From Prochilodus magdalenae (Eukaryota > Chordata > Actinopteri > Characiformes > Prochilodontidae): a stretch of DNA of 64,000 bases. Each line of letters starts with the position of its first letter. The stretch's first letter is position 1. Of this stretch, positions 11,899 through 23,720 are shown piece after piece. The stretch is taken from the NCBI GenBank assembly GCA_024036415.1, contig JAMWET010001367.1, forward strand, positions 186,001-250,000, given 5' to 3'. A program made the position numbers and the translations under genes. The notes beneath the pieces are model-generated. The model had not been told where the DNA came from, did not search any database, and worked only from the letters and a program-made list of their open reading frames with translations.

Positions 11899-13297
11899 CA
11901 TAGTCACAAATGATGTCTGCAATTCAATTTAATTTTACATAGACTGAACAAGTTTCTGGATGTAGGCCACATCAATGTTCTTACATCAATGAATTGCACA
12001 GTTGGGCCAGATTTGGTGGATGACTTCACTAGCACAAATCTATATTGAGATATTGAGTCTCTAGAAAACATCTTCAAGTATCGTAAATACACGTTTTTCA
12101 TATCACCCATCTCTAATACTGTATTGTGAGTACGGTTACTCAAGAAAGTGTAGGCCTTCTGGGGATAAGGGGTTGAGGACTGGGAACCAAATGAGGTTCT
12201 TTTGTGGCCCCAGATCTGCACTCCATTACTTGCATCCAGGTCCCAGTTATAAACTTCACTGGTAGTTAATGCAGCTGTTTATGGTTCAACTGATTGGCCA
12301 TCTGGTCAGAAACTACAACATCCATGGCCAGAACATGAATTCAAGGTTTTCGTTTGGTGGGATTTTTCAAGGAACCCTTTGTGGGTTGTTTTTTTCCATT
12401 TCCTAGAGTGTACTTGGAAAATAATCCACCAACAATGTCATTCCAACTTCAGTTTGCTTCTGCACCGGAGCCTGAAACACAGACAGTGATGTAGCTGCAC
12501 ATTCTAAATAACATACTGTTTGCAAGTGTGCTGGCAAGCATACGGTTGTGCATTTTGCAGGGGGGAAGAAAAAGGAAAAAAAAGAGGCGAGAAATAAGAA
12601 TTAGAGTGCGAGCGTGTCCCGGTACGCACGCACATATGCATTCACACGCACGCTCTCCCTCTCTGTTTGGCAGCCAGCGCTCCAAATGAATGATGTGTCT
12701 GAAAACAGCGTTTATTCAAGTAATAAATCATCGTTTAGCTCGTAGCCATATGGCGGAGATAACACTTGACACAATTATTGAAATGGGATGCATGGCCACT
12801 CTCCCCAGCCCGATAAGGCTTCGCATAATACCACGCTAAGGCGGAGGTGCTCCTGCACAATACACCGCGGAGTTCCGACAATGGAGTTAAACTTCTAAAG
12901 TAGGTTAGGCTGCTCCGGTTAAATATAGTAAATCATTTTCCAACTGCCTGAACAGTATTCCGGAGCCCACACACCTCGACTTTACAAACAACTAGAATGA
13001 GGAAGGTAAGAAACAAACCATGCAGGATGTTTTTTTATTATTACTTATTTATCTGGAGTGCTAATTAGTGGTGAATTATCGCCTTTAGAAACTATTCAGC
13101 TCCACACAATGGAAATTATACCTAAATGACCTGTAGGCTTTGAAGAGTAACATTTTCACAGCATGGGCTGATTGATATTTCCAACAAATGCACTGAGTAC
13201 ACTTTCAGTCTGCAAATTAACAGGTTATTCATAAATGTAAAGCCTAGACTCAAAATGCCAAGCTTGCATGCTCACTGTAGCATCTTGTTACACAATA
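11899..13297. other. Unassigned DNA; repeat-poor block at 12700-12960
   Basis: No gene recognised. From about 12700 to 12960 the DNA is more G+C-rich and free of recognised repeats, unlike the A+T-rich DNA upstream, so it is a candidate regulatory block. A 105-codon minus-strand frame at 11904-12221 matches no family I know. Confidence 0.35.
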
Positions 13298-13938
13298 AAC
13301 ACACATCATCAAAAGAGCAGTTGCACAAATAGCTGCACCCAGAAGGCATCAATAGGAGTAAAACTTGGTGGGTAGGTTTGACATTGTAAGACATGTAAAC
13401 ATGTCACATAGGCTTTATCGCTGTACCTGACTGACCCAACAGCCATGATTGCAGCCACTCAGGAAGCAGTGATGTCCCTCCATGAGTCATCCTGTTAGTG
13501 CCAGCACCACTGGCAAATGATTGCATGATGCGGTACTACAGATTGTAACAACGACTGCCCTTAACACCACGTTAACATCACCAAAGACTGCAATGGTGTC
13601 ATGCCAGACTGTCATGAAGTGACTCAGGGTCATCCTCAGTGACGTGTCCCGCTTTTGTCTTGGTGGAGACAACCAACGAATCTGTGTTTGGAGGCACCGT
13701 TTTCAGCACCAAGATTTTTTTCTTTTAATGTGCCACACGTCCAGAAGGCTTGGTGTTACTCCACCCCTACCACAAAATCTGCAGGAACTGTGTGGAAGAT
13801 TCAAGCTACATGGGATGGATTATCAGAGGACACCATCAGGAGCCTTTTAACATGCTGAGACATTTGGCCGGTTGCATTAGCAGACATGGCGGCCTGACTC
13901 CATACCGAGAGACACTACTTCTGTATGTGTGATGAGTG
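13298..13938 (+). mobile_element. Tc1-like element, family X, copy A
   Basis: The left end carries ATCATCAAAAGAGCAGTTGC and CACCCAGAAGGCATCAA; the right end is GTGATGAGTG followed by TA. Inside are decayed Tc1 transposase pieces: a stretch reading ILSDVSRFCLG...RICVWR (catalytic-domain region around the first D) and a C-terminal stretch with CISRHGG. Frames are broken. Relative to copy D it lacks the segment between CTGTATGT and the right terminus. It appears to sit inside the end of another Tc1-like element (see 13939). Confidence 0.75.
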
Positions 13939-14225
13939 TATGTCCAAAAGTTTTTAGACACCTGCTCGTTCTGTTTTTCTCCTGGAATGAAGGGTATGTC
14001 TCTGTAGAAGGTAGAGTTTGTCTCTGCAGTAGCAGCTTCTACTCCTCTGGAAAGACTTCCTGTGCAACATTGCTGTGAGGATTTGACTGCATTCACTCAC
14101 AAGTGCAATAGTAGGGTTAGGTACTGATGTTGAGATGATCACTTCTAGACCACAAATGCCCACTGATGCTCCATCACTCCATTGAACACAGTTCCACTGC
14201 TCCACTGGCCAATGCTAGAGAGGGT
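13939..14225 (+). mobile_element. Tc1-like fragment, family Y
   Basis: Begins TATGTCCAAAAGTTTTTAGA and continues through CACCTGCTCGTTC, CAGCTTCTACTCCTCTGGAA and GAGGATTTGACTGCATTCA. This is the remembered order of a common fish Tc1-related MITE whose terminus is CACTATATGTCCAAAAG. The outer terminal bases may lie on the far side of element X at 13289-13297. The right end is lost before the next element. Confidence 0.65.
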
Positions 14226-14265
14226 CTTTATCCCCTTCTAGGCATTACAATATGCAATGGAAATA

Positions 14266-14797
14266 CAGGGGTTGGACAATGAAACTGAAACACCTGGTTT
14301 TAGACCACAATCATTTATTAGTATGGTGTAGGGCCTCCTTTTGCGGCCAATACAGCGTCAGTTCGTCTTGGGAATGACATATACTGCGTCCTGCACAGTG
14401 GTCAGAGGGATTTTAAGCCATTCTTCTTGCAGGATAGGTCCAGGTCACTACATGATGCTGGTGGAGGTTCGTCCTTCTTGGTGGTATGCTGACATTACCC
14501 TGGATACCGTGGCTCTTGATACATCACAAAGACTTGCTGTCGTGGTCACAGATGCGCCAGCAAGACGTGCACCAACAAGTTGTCCTCTTTTGAACTCTGG
14601 TATGTCACCCATAATGTTGTGTGCATTGCAGTATTTTGAGCAGAACTGTGCTCTTACCTGCTAACTGAACCTTCACACTCTGCTCTTACTGGTGCAATGT
14701 GCAATTAATGAAGATTGGCCACCAGGCTGGTCCAATTTAGCCATGAGACCTCCCACACTAAAATGACAGGTGTTTCAGTTTCATTGTCCAACCCCTG
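14266..14797 (-). mobile_element. Deleted Tc1-like element, family Z, copy 1
   Basis: 532 bp, bounded by CAGGGGTTGGACAATGAAAC and its inverse, with inverted ends of about 30 bp. A TA precedes the left end, but the right flank is TC, so one target base is mutated. On the minus strand it keeps the start of a Tc1 transposase, then jumps to the last codons, as in copy 3 at 58631. Not autonomous. Confidence 0.92.
14448..14612 (-). pseudogene. Truncated Tc1-like transposase N-terminus (family Z)
   Basis: A 54-codon frame starting MGDIPEFKRG and containing the first helix-turn-helix with ATVSRVMSAY, then stopping soon after QEGRTSTS. In full Tc1 transposases this domain binds the inverted repeat. 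The second DNA-binding domain and the DDE catalytic domain are missing through an internal deletion, so no transposition activity is expected. The same start is found at 58816 and in the longer frame at 18810. Confidence 0.8.
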
Positions 14798-15929
14798 TCA
14801 TGTAATTTATAACCCATATTATATTTTCAGATATATTTGGCATAATGTTTGCATGTATTTTACCAACACCACATAAAAAAACCAACACCACTGTATATCT
14901 CAAATAAATTGTATTTATTACTTTTATTTATTTTTACTTATACTTTTCTGTCAAATGGGTTGGGAATGGTGACCCTAGGCTGATGTGCAGCTGTTCCAGA
15001 GCGTCTTACTCCATTAGCAATTATTTTGTATGGAGATTATACAAGCTGTGCTCACACAGTTGAAAACTTGTGTCAGCAATGGGCGAATTATACAGGGTAA
15101 TAATGTTTTAGGCATCAGGCAAAGTATTCGTAACAGTTTCACGTAATACGTTTCTGCGAGGGAGCTTTTAGAGGGATTAAACTCCTCAGACATCTGGTTC
15201 CTTTCACCTCCACTGTGAGTAATTCCGTAAGTCCTGGTATCTCTCCGCAGAAAAGAAGCTGATGCTCATTACTACATTCTCTCAAAAATCCTCTTTTACA
15301 AAAGACTTGTTTTAGAGTTTCACCCTTTAAAAAAAAGCCTGGGTGCACAGTAATGGTGAGAAGCTGCAATTTCCTTTACACAGCAAAATCATGCCATACA
15401 CGTTCCTCTACAAATAATATGCTGACCATTTTAGGTAGTTAGAGGAAAGTTCACTGATTTGTTGAAAGTCTGAGGGAACTGATGAGGTCTCCCTCTATCT
15501 GTCCCCAGAATTTTTTTCCACCTCTCTGAACCAAACCATGACATAACATACTCATATCAGCCTCAGTCTACATTTCTGTCTCAATCAAAGTTTGCAGTTC
15601 TTATCAGCCTGCCTTGATTGGCGAGCTGATTTAGTCCCTATGTCTAGCCCGGTTCACCCTACCTCTCAACCCTTATGCCCATCCCACATTTAAAACGATG
15701 ACCTTCCTCACTCCTTTTTTCTATTACACTTTAAACTGAATGTACTTATGTGATTATTGGATTTTATAGTTTGCACTGCAAAAAAATAAGTTCAAAAAAC
15801 TAAAAAAATATTAAATCTCCATTGTATACATAATATTTCTCTGTATGTTTGTTGTAGTATATTATAATATATTACGAGATTGGTTTACCATATTTACATT
15901 ATTTAACTTTTTGGACATCTTGGACATTT
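14798..15929. other. Unassigned A+T-rich DNA
   Basis: No gene recognised. The downstream part may hold the diverged end of the Tc1-like element at 15930. Confidence 0.4.
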
Positions 15930-16410
15930 TTTGGGTTTCATGTCATTTTGTCAAGTAAACATCAGAAATAATAAATGAACCACAGATGTCCATAAATCAA
16001 GTTATGTGTAATGATGAGACACAACACAAGGGAAAAGTATTAAACACATGAAGAAAAAGTGGTGCAAAAAGTCATGGAAAGTCATGGCACCACCTGAAAT
16101 CTGTCAGTAATTAGAAAGCAATCCTGCCACTTAGTGCAAAAGAATATCAGCTGGTTCAAATGATGTCCTGGAAAAAGGTTTTCTTGTTACCAAGGTGCCA
16201 CACAAGAAACATCTCATGATGAAGACCTTTGTAATCGTATTATTGCAAAACACACTGATGGCATTGGTTGCAGAAGGATTTCTAAACCACTGAAGGTTAC
16301 AGAAAACTATAAGTAATGACTCGACTCAATGGCCTGTATGCACACTCACCACGCATAACTCCACTGCTGAAGAAAAGGGTGTTCATGCTCATTTAAAAAA
16401 AGTTTCAATA
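15930..16410 (+). mobile_element. Tc1-like remnant, family W
   Basis: The left part has GTCATTTTGTCAAGTAAACA, CATAAATCAAGTTATGTGTA and AAAGTATTAAACACATGAAG, typical of a fish Tc1 end. The reading CNRIIAKHTDGIGCRRIS (from about 16229) is a helix-turn-helix piece of the transposase. A later piece, AATGGCCTGTATGCACACTC, is from further along the same gene. The DDE region is absent and the frame is broken, so it is a deleted relic. Confidence 0.7.
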
Positions 16411-16453
16411 TCAGAACAAAAATAGACAACAAAAATAGAAGTGCTATCATGAC

Positions 16454-16477
16454 ATATATATATATATATATATATAT
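16454..16477. repeat. (AT)n microsatellite
   Basis: About 24 bases of alternating AT. Confidence 0.95.
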
Positions 16478-17584
16478 GTAATACTAGTGGCAGTATGGAC
16501 AAAAACTACATCACAGTAGAATTCCATTTTCTGAGATAATATGTACAAATAATATACACACAATATCAAATTAAGTAAACCTGATTTTGTAGATTAATAT
16601 CTGTGCACAATTTTAAACAAGCAAAGGAATTAAAATATTGCTACTGTGCAAAACTGAACAATATACACAATATTCAGTAAATTTACACCAATAACTTCTA
16701 CAAAGACAAAGTAGACTTTTTATCCAGCACCTTCTTGTTGAGTTTTCTGTTCCAATGGAGCAGCAGTTACATTATGACACATATCCATGTAACTACTGCA
16801 CCATTTAAGGTGGATCGGGAAAGCAGAATATGATGCCAGTCTAAAGCTATGTTCTTTGGACAGTCAGGAAATATAGGTGTAATGAAACTGGGGTGAGGTG
16901 TTGATGGGTGGTGCTGCCGTTTGACCGGTGCATTTTCATTAGACAGACATTAATAAAACAGCCCATCACATTTCTACATTGTGGTGTCACAGTTTCACAA
17001 TGGGAACTCACAACCCTACTAGACAATGTTGGAAATTGGAAAATATTACAGGCTTGAGTCTACCAGGAGACAGTGACGCAGTCTGCTCCAGCTGACCCTG
17101 AATGACCAGCGATTCAGTTATATCCGCTCCATGGAAAACAACTACTTTAGATGCAACAGATTACAGAGTGGGAGATGATTGATTGAGAGACTGCTGCACT
17201 TTAATTTCCTGTAGAAATGTGACTGAAACAACAGCCACTCAGCTAAACAGGCTAACATTAGCGCGGTTTGCAACAGTTGAAGCTGGCGTTAGCTGTGCGT
17301 ATTTCCAGCATACTGGTATAACATTTATGTTTTTATGCTGGAGGGGAAATTCTGACTGGAATACTGTGACTATTAATGTGTTATTATTACATTAATAAGT
17401 TCTTCAAAATCTGCAAGCAAGATGCTCTTCTCATTTGCATATTACAAAAATAGTTCATTAAAGGAACATCCACTTCAGCATTTCTCCAAAGGACGCTTTT
17501 TGGTAGGTTGGTTTTTAAGAGCACATGGAAAGTGATACTTTGTTTGAACAAGCACATACGAACATAGTTGCACCACATGGACAT
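16478..17584. other. Unassigned DNA
   Basis: No gene or repeat family recognised. An octamer motif (ATTTGCAT) lies at 17433-17440. Confidence 0.4.
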
Positions 17585-18120
17585 AATTCACTTATAGTGG
17601 GGAAGCATCAGGGAAATCATGGCTAGCGCATCAGGGATCGCCGAAATGTGGCTTGCGAGAATATTAGCTTAGAAGGAGAGGGAGATAAAAACGCTAACGT
17701 CTACATGAGTATGGGAATTACAATCAGCAGAGGTCTTAACCCTGCCTCAACTCTTCAGTAATGAGATGATAAAATGAAACCCAAGGGACTTGGAGCAGGC
17801 GTTTTTCCCTCTTTGTACACAGGCAGACATATTACCACGGGCTCAACTGCCACGAAAAACAAGTGGAGGAATAAAATTACCTGACTGTGGACTCAGAGAG
17901 TGCCTCGGTAAAATAGAGGCAATGAGTGTTAGGTCAACATGGAGGTGATGATAAGCAAATGAGCATCCATGCCTAGCTGGAGCTCATGATTGCCTAATTG
18001 CACATTGACTCTAGTATCTGTCAAGGCATTATCACTGCGCCAGAACAGTCACTGCTAATATCACAGTCCGGAGGGATATTAAACTGCTGGTCCAAGCTTT
18101 TTCCTAGTAGTGGTTATTTC
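17585..18120. promoter_or_regulatory. Repeat-poor block, candidate regulatory DNA
   Basis: About 500 bp with no recognised transposon, no microsatellite and no convincing open frame, clearly less A+T-rich than its flanks. It contains short homeodomain-like TAAT cores and ATGATTGCCTAATTGC. This is the look of conserved non-coding DNA in vertebrate gene deserts, but conservation cannot be judged from one sequence. Confidence 0.25.
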
Positions 18121-18542
18121 TCTACAGGGCAAGAATATTAGCTTGATCAGAAAAGACTGGTCAATGGTTAGAGTACATGTGTAAAAAGCATTATTGGGCA
18201 TAGCTTTTTTGGACCCTTATTAGGTCACTACTCAGAGGGATTCTATCATGACTAACAGGATTTCATAACTGCAAAAAAACAATGCATAGCTTGGCAACAC
18301 TTTGACTGCTACTTAACAGTAACAAGCATGCCTATAAACATGTCTTGGGAGATGTCATGCTGTCAGGAGTCATCATGATAGACTTCAATCAGCAACATAG
18401 CGCAAAGTCAGAGACCATACTTCATTCATTTAATTTCCAGTCAAAACACCCTTTAGGTTCAGGTTATTCCTTCCTCAAGATATGTTTCTAAGGAATGGAA
18501 TGGAAAGTAACTGAAAAAACAAGCATCTCACAAAATTAACTA

Positions 18543-18548
<6 letters not shown>
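18121..18548. other. Unassigned DNA
   Basis: Nothing recognised. Confidence 0.4.

Positions 18549-18627
<79 letters not shown>
18549..18627. repeat. Long (AT)n microsatellite
   Basis: About 79 bases of uninterrupted AT, the longest pure AT array in the window together with 29770-29844. Confidence 0.98.
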
Positions 18628-18630
<3 letters not shown>

Positions 18631-18764
18631 GAAAACATTCAGTATACAATATTAAGGCAAATGAAATTACTGTGCAATAGCAGCCAAATACAGAGTTAAT
18701 ATCCTTAATAAGTATACATGTATCATGCACACATCATGCAGCATAAAAAACAGGTTGTTATATA

Positions 18765-19297
18765 CAGGGGTTGGACAATGAAACTGAAACACCTGGTTTT
18801 AGACCACAATCATTTATTAGTATGGTGTAGGGCCTCCTTTTGCGGCCAATACAGCGTGATTTGGGCAGCCGTGGTTTTATGTTTTTTGGATACAATCCGG
18901 GTTAGCACCCGAACATCCCTTTCAGACAGCTTCCTCTTGCGTCCACAGTTAATCCTGTTGGATGTGGTTCGTCCTTCTTGGTGGTATGCTGACATTACCC
19001 TGGATACCGTGGCACTTGATACATCACAAAGACTTGCTGTCTTGGTCACAGATGCGCCAGCAAAACGTGCACCAACCATTTGTCCTCTTTTGAACTCTGG
19101 TATGTCACCCATAATGTTGTGTGCATTGCAGTATTTTGAGCAGAACTGTGCTCTTACCTGCTAACTGAACCTTCACACTCTGCTCTTACTGGTGCAATGT
19201 GCAATTAATGAAGATTGGCCACCAGGCTGGTCCAATTTAGCCATGAAAACTCTCACACTAAAATGACAGGTGTTTCAGTTTCATTGTCAAACCCCTG
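18765..19297 (-). mobile_element. Deleted Tc1-like element, family Z, copy 2
   Basis: 533 bp, with CAGGGGTTGGACAATGAAAC at the left and the inverse at the right (one mismatch), flanked by TA on both sides, the Tc1/mariner target duplication. It has the same ends and length as copies 1 and 3, but the internal deletion differs: more of the N-terminal DNA-binding region is kept and less of the C-terminus. Confidence 0.94.
18810..19112 (-). pseudogene. Tc1-like transposase DNA-binding region, deleted catalytic domain
   Basis: An uninterrupted 100-codon frame. Residues 1-50 (MGDIPEFKRG to MSAYHQEG) form the first helix-turn-helix. A basic GRKRKLSERD hook at about 57-66 is followed by the start of the second helix-turn-helix (VRVLTRIVSKKHKTTAAQIT). 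The last 13 or so residues come from the element's 3' end read in another frame. The DDE catalytic residues are missing. Such a DNA-binding-only fragment could in principle bind family Z ends, but there is no sign that it is expressed. Confidence 0.85.
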
Positions 19298-21044
19298 TAG
19301 AAGTGATGCTTTAAATCACCAATGTGTTGTGCAAAATGTCCAGTCTGTGCACACTGCAAAATTGGAAGCTGGTATCAGGAGAATATTTACAAAGTACAGT
19401 GTTTATTTATAAGTACAAATAAATGTGCACAATATTGGAGCGATACCAGATACAATTAGTGGTTTCAGTGCCTCTTTAGCGCATTTGGAAATTGTGGCCT
19501 ACCCACTTCTTCCACAGACCTAACTGAAAGTTTATTTCTTCCTACGTCACTGGCATAAGGAAAGAGAAAGTCAAAGGCACGGCCTGTTACAGCACCAATA
19601 TTGTCACTATCAGATAAACAGTACTAAAAGCTTTCATCTTTCACAGAGAGGTCAAAAAAGCTCTGTTCTTGTTTCAGATCTGATATGAGATCCACAGGTA
19701 TGTCATAGACTGTCCATCCCTGCACTGTGAGAAGACAGCTTAACCCTATGAGGCTGAAAGGCTGTGCAGCTGTCAAGAAGCTGGTACTGAGAAAAGGAGA
19801 TTGGAGTTGGAAAAAAAGTTGGAGTTCTTACATCAATGGGCTGACCATCTCAGAGTCCAGGCCTTAACATCAATGAATAGGTTTTGGATCATTTGTATTG
19901 TGAGGAAACTGAAAATGCAACTGACTTCTAAGATGGAACTTTGAAGGTATGGAAACACTAACCCTGCCGATGTCTTTCAGAGGCAGCTTATGACTGTGAT
20001 CATGAATATGCCTTCGGATTCTGTAAGAAAAAAATCCAATGTTTCAAAACACAAAGAAAAGAAAGCTCAAAACTTTTACCAAGGCCTTTGAGTTTGGGCT
20101 CAACTTGAAATCAACAAATCCCCACCCGCCTCCTATGTTCATTAATATTACTTCAGAGTAGTCTCTCTCACACACACAGCCTTGTTGAAAGAAAATCACT
20201 ATGCAGACAACTATATCAGCAGCCTTGGCTGTCCAGCCACTTCATCCAGCACAAACATTGACAAAGCGGGCTTCACTGCTTTGCAGCGATAACTGCATAA
20301 TTCTCCAAGTGGCTGAGCGTAGGCACAACGATGCGTGAGTGGTGCTCCTGAAATGGAATATTTGCCTTTTGTAAGATCATGCAGGTTGCTGAAATTAAGC
20401 CCAGCATTTTCATTGTAATCCCCAGACTTGATGGACATGACATTGCCTTTGTGGTAACACTGGCGGTGTTAGCTTGATCAATATTTCTCGTGAGCATGCT
20501 CGATAAGAAACCGTAAACCTAAATATTGATTGAGGGTAAACAACTGTATGTGTAGACGTGTAGAAAAGGATCCAAACATTTGCTTATATGATTAAAGTCT
20601 GCTTTATGGGTCATTAAGAATCAATACTGAGGGCCAACACCTTGCTAACCCTAGCCACGTTTCAGAGGGGGTGGGGGGGGGGGGGTGTATTCATCAGGAG
20701 CTGCAATTAAATAACGCAATTCAGGAGCAAGTTTTACCAAGTCAGAGAACTCTGGTAATATCGTTTGATGCAGTGTTTGGCTACTTGGCTATGTAATTTG
20801 GGAACAAACCACATGTGGGGCTCCAGACCATTGAAGAACAGAGTGTAAGGGTGAAAGATAGTATGCAGTGATTCAGATGGACCTCAGTCTGTAATGGTAG
20901 AACTACAGTACATACCGTTCCTTTTTGATAAGTTGAAATGATAAAATGGACAATGACTGTAAATACAAAGAGGTGCACCTAGTGAATTGCCTGGTGGGTG
21001 TAGAGGTTTCTTATAACTGTCAAGTCCAATAAAGCACATAGCAA
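19298..21044. other. Unassigned DNA with a G-run
   Basis: No gene or repeat family recognised. A run of G interrupted only by T lies at 20667-20687 and could form a G-quadruplex. A short CA tract lies near 20170. Confidence 0.4.
20667..20687 (+). repeat. Poly-G tract
   Basis: GGGGGTGGGGGGGGGGGGG: a G homopolymer with one T, able to form a G-quadruplex on the plus strand. Length may be uncertain because such runs are hard to sequence. Confidence 0.9.
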
Positions 21045-21780
21045 AGTGTAGATATTCTCCAGCAAACTTTAGTCTTGCTCTCGTTAGACGATCTTTTTAG
21101 ACGGCAGAGGCTTCCTCCTGGCACACCTCCAAGGTAGACCAGATTTGTCCAGTCTCATATCTCATATATTGTAGATGCATGAACCTTTACATCAGCAGTG
21201 GCAGGAGTTACTTTCAGATCCTGTGATGAAATCTTGAGGTACTTACAGTCTTACAGTCTGCTCTCAGGTTAAATTTGCTGGTGCGGCCAGGCCTGGACAA
21301 GTTGGCAGTGGTTTTAGGTCTTATGGACTTCTAGATGATCTTATGGACAGTGGCGTAATTGAATTTTATTGTTTTGAAAAGACTTTCAAAAGCATATCCA
21401 TAAGCATCTACAACTTTTTATCAAGGCATGATGGTACCACACATTCCGATCACAAACAGCAAATGAGGCCAGATATTTTAGGTTTAATTAGACACTAACT
21501 CTTTCAAGGTATTCTCTAATGGTATTTTTAATCATTAGCACCTGACTGGGTGCAACTGATTTGAATCTGGCACATTAGAAGTAGAGGGTGGTGTACCTTT
21601 GCATTACGGTTTATTTTCCAGTTAAAGAAAGGTTGATGAAAATGTTTATTTTAAGTGCTACTTGTCAAATTATATCACCTTTTTCTATCAACACTGTTTA
21701 AATAAAGACTTGTTATCTGTATCTCCAAATATGCTGAAAAGGCCGTGGGGTGTATTTGCTTCCTCACATGACTGTATATA
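21045..21780 (-). mobile_element. Tc1-like 5' half, family V
   Basis: The right boundary is the terminus CTTCCTCACATGACTGTATA, the 5' end of an element read on the minus strand. Inwards, the order AGCACCTGACTGGGTGCAAC, TGGTACCACACATTCCGATC, GCCTGGACAAGTTGGCAGTG and CAGAGGCTTCCTCCTGGC matches a common fish Tc1 family across the untranslated leader and the N-terminal half of the transposase. The other half and the left end are missing. No long frame survives. Confidence 0.7.
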
Positions 21781-22194
21781 CAGTAGAAATGGGAAAGAGG
21801 GTGGGTGCTACAACACAGGGATGGGGAATGAAATCGCAAGTCTTAAACTTTAAGTCTCAAGCAAGTCAACAGCACAAAATGCTAAAGTCAAAATTAGGAC
21901 ACTTTTTTTTTTTTTTTTACATATTTAAACATCAGACTTTTGATCTTCATTTGAACCATTCTGAGAGATGGAGGTAATATAACTAAACAAATAAAACTAA
22001 AAGAGATGTCGTTTAAAAATAAAATCTATAAAATGTAATTAATAGATATGCAATTTTCTTGTGAAGAAAAAAAAAATCCCCATATTTATTAATATGTATG
22101 CTTAAATTTAGAATCAGGCGCAGCACATCAGCTGCCGATGATTACAACATCATTTTAGAGGACTTTGGAGGCGTCTGTCTTATTTAAACCTCAG
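21781..22194. other. Unassigned A+T-rich DNA
   Basis: A T-run lies at about 21904-21919; nothing else recognised. Confidence 0.4.
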
Positions 22195-22560
22195 ATATTA
22201 AGTTTGGTTTGCTTCTGGTTGTTAAAATGAGTGGTATCACCACCATGAGATCCAAAGAGCTGTCAGAGGCTTTCAGAAAGAATGCTGTATATGCCTACAA
22301 TTAGAAAAGCTGGTTTAAAAAGATCGGACCCATTCCACTACCCAGAAAAACATTTATGTGAAACCACATGGCCAGGTCCAGCCATCCAAGAGTCCGGACC
22401 CCAAGATGCATGAAGAAGACTCCAGCATTCCTAAAATATCACCACCTACAGGTAGCTTTTCCCAAAGTTGATGTCAAAATTCATGCTACTACTTCCAGAA
22501 AGAGATTTTCATGGGAAGTGTGCAAGGAGGATACTCATGAGGACATCAGATGACCAGCTC
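22195..22560 (+). pseudogene. Tc1-like transposase N-terminal remnant, family U
   Basis: From the ATG at 22245 the frame reads MRSKELSEAFRKNAVYAY, a Tc1-type first helix-turn-helix, then hits a stop. After a second stop it resumes as RSSHPRVRTPRCMKKTPA and VDVKIHATTSRKRFSWEVC, the second DNA-binding region. It therefore has two stops and small deletions. No DDE domain follows and no inverted ends were identified. Confidence 0.75.
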
Positions 22561-23299
22561 CTTAATGCAATCAGTACAGCTTGTATATTCGCTGGTCTCT
22601 GCTGGTCTCCTGCATTCTGGTAGGTTGCCAAGTTTGAGCATATTGCAACTGAAATCACCCAATTGTGTTTCAACAAAAAATCCTCAATACTAAGCAAATA
22701 TTTAATAAAAATAAAAAAATCAAGTTATTTCAAGTCATCTGTCTCAGATTAACGTCAAGCCATGAATACCAAGTCGAATCTTTTGTCAGTGTTAATGTTA
22801 GTCAAGCAAGCTTCAACACCTTTAATTTCTGACTCACGTCATGTGACCCTTCTCCTCTGCTACAAGGCAAAACTTTCACTAGATCAAGTGATACTGTTCA
22901 GTACTGATACTGATACAATAATAACGTTATTTTGACAGTTTGAAAAGAAGTGTTCCAATTTTAAACACACGACGGGCAGACAGATACAGCTCAGTTTTTA
23001 ATGGAAAAGAACTTTACAATGTAATGAATCTAGTTTTCATGAATATCATGCTACAAGAAACTGCACCATCTTAGGCCTTAAGTCATATAGGGAGTTTAGC
23101 GAACATTTTAAGGAATTAGCCTCTACACAAAGCTAACTTACTATCAGTCACGTTAGCATTGCTAGCTTGATCCATGCACTGCCGAGCTGCAAAATGAGTT
23201 TATTAAGGAAAATCTGCTCTGAGGTAGCTGAAGGTGCCATATTTGTTCGCCATTGCCATTAACACAAACATCTCTTAAATGCCTTTAGTAGGAAATGAG
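22561..23299. other. Unassigned DNA
   Basis: No recognised gene or repeat. Confidence 0.4.
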
Positions 23300-23720
23300 C
23301 TGTGTTGTGTTTGGACCCCACTGTTTTGGCGGCATGCTTGATTGATCACTGCTTCCCCTCTTCCTCCACCCGCTCCCATTTTAATGGCTCTCTTCACACC
23401 ATCCAATTACTCTCCAGCAAATTATTTAGGCTTCTTCTGATGACTGAGAGCCACTGGAAAATTTCTGAACTGGAACCTGTCCAACGTAATGCATAAATTA
23501 ATAGGCCAGGCGCTAGCTGGAAGAGTTATTCGTCGCGCAGGCAGGTTACAGTGGCCAGTACGTTCCAGCACAGGAGACAACAGGGAGGCAATAAAAGTGG
23601 GGTTATTGGTAAACCATAAACCTTTTTTCTATAATCCACCTGCGCGCTTATGGGTTATTGTCACTTTACACCAGAATGGGGAAAGATGCTGGGCTGGATG
23701 GTTTGGAATGAGGTAGAAGA
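23300..23720. promoter_or_regulatory. Repeat-poor block, candidate regulatory DNA
   Basis: No transposon or microsatellite recognised, mixed base composition, and clusters of AT cores such as CCAATTACTC and GCATAAATTAATAGG within G+C-richer DNA. Followed at 23745-23830 by a purine-rich GGAGA tract. Function is a guess; an interspecies alignment is the test. Confidence 0.22.

Noticed and set aside
14341..14664. 107-codon plus-strand frame, with a similar frame at 18718-19164 and on the minus strand at 58764-58976
   Set aside because: These are antisense shadows of the family Z transposase fragments; the true direction is given by the helix-turn-helix readable on the other strand.
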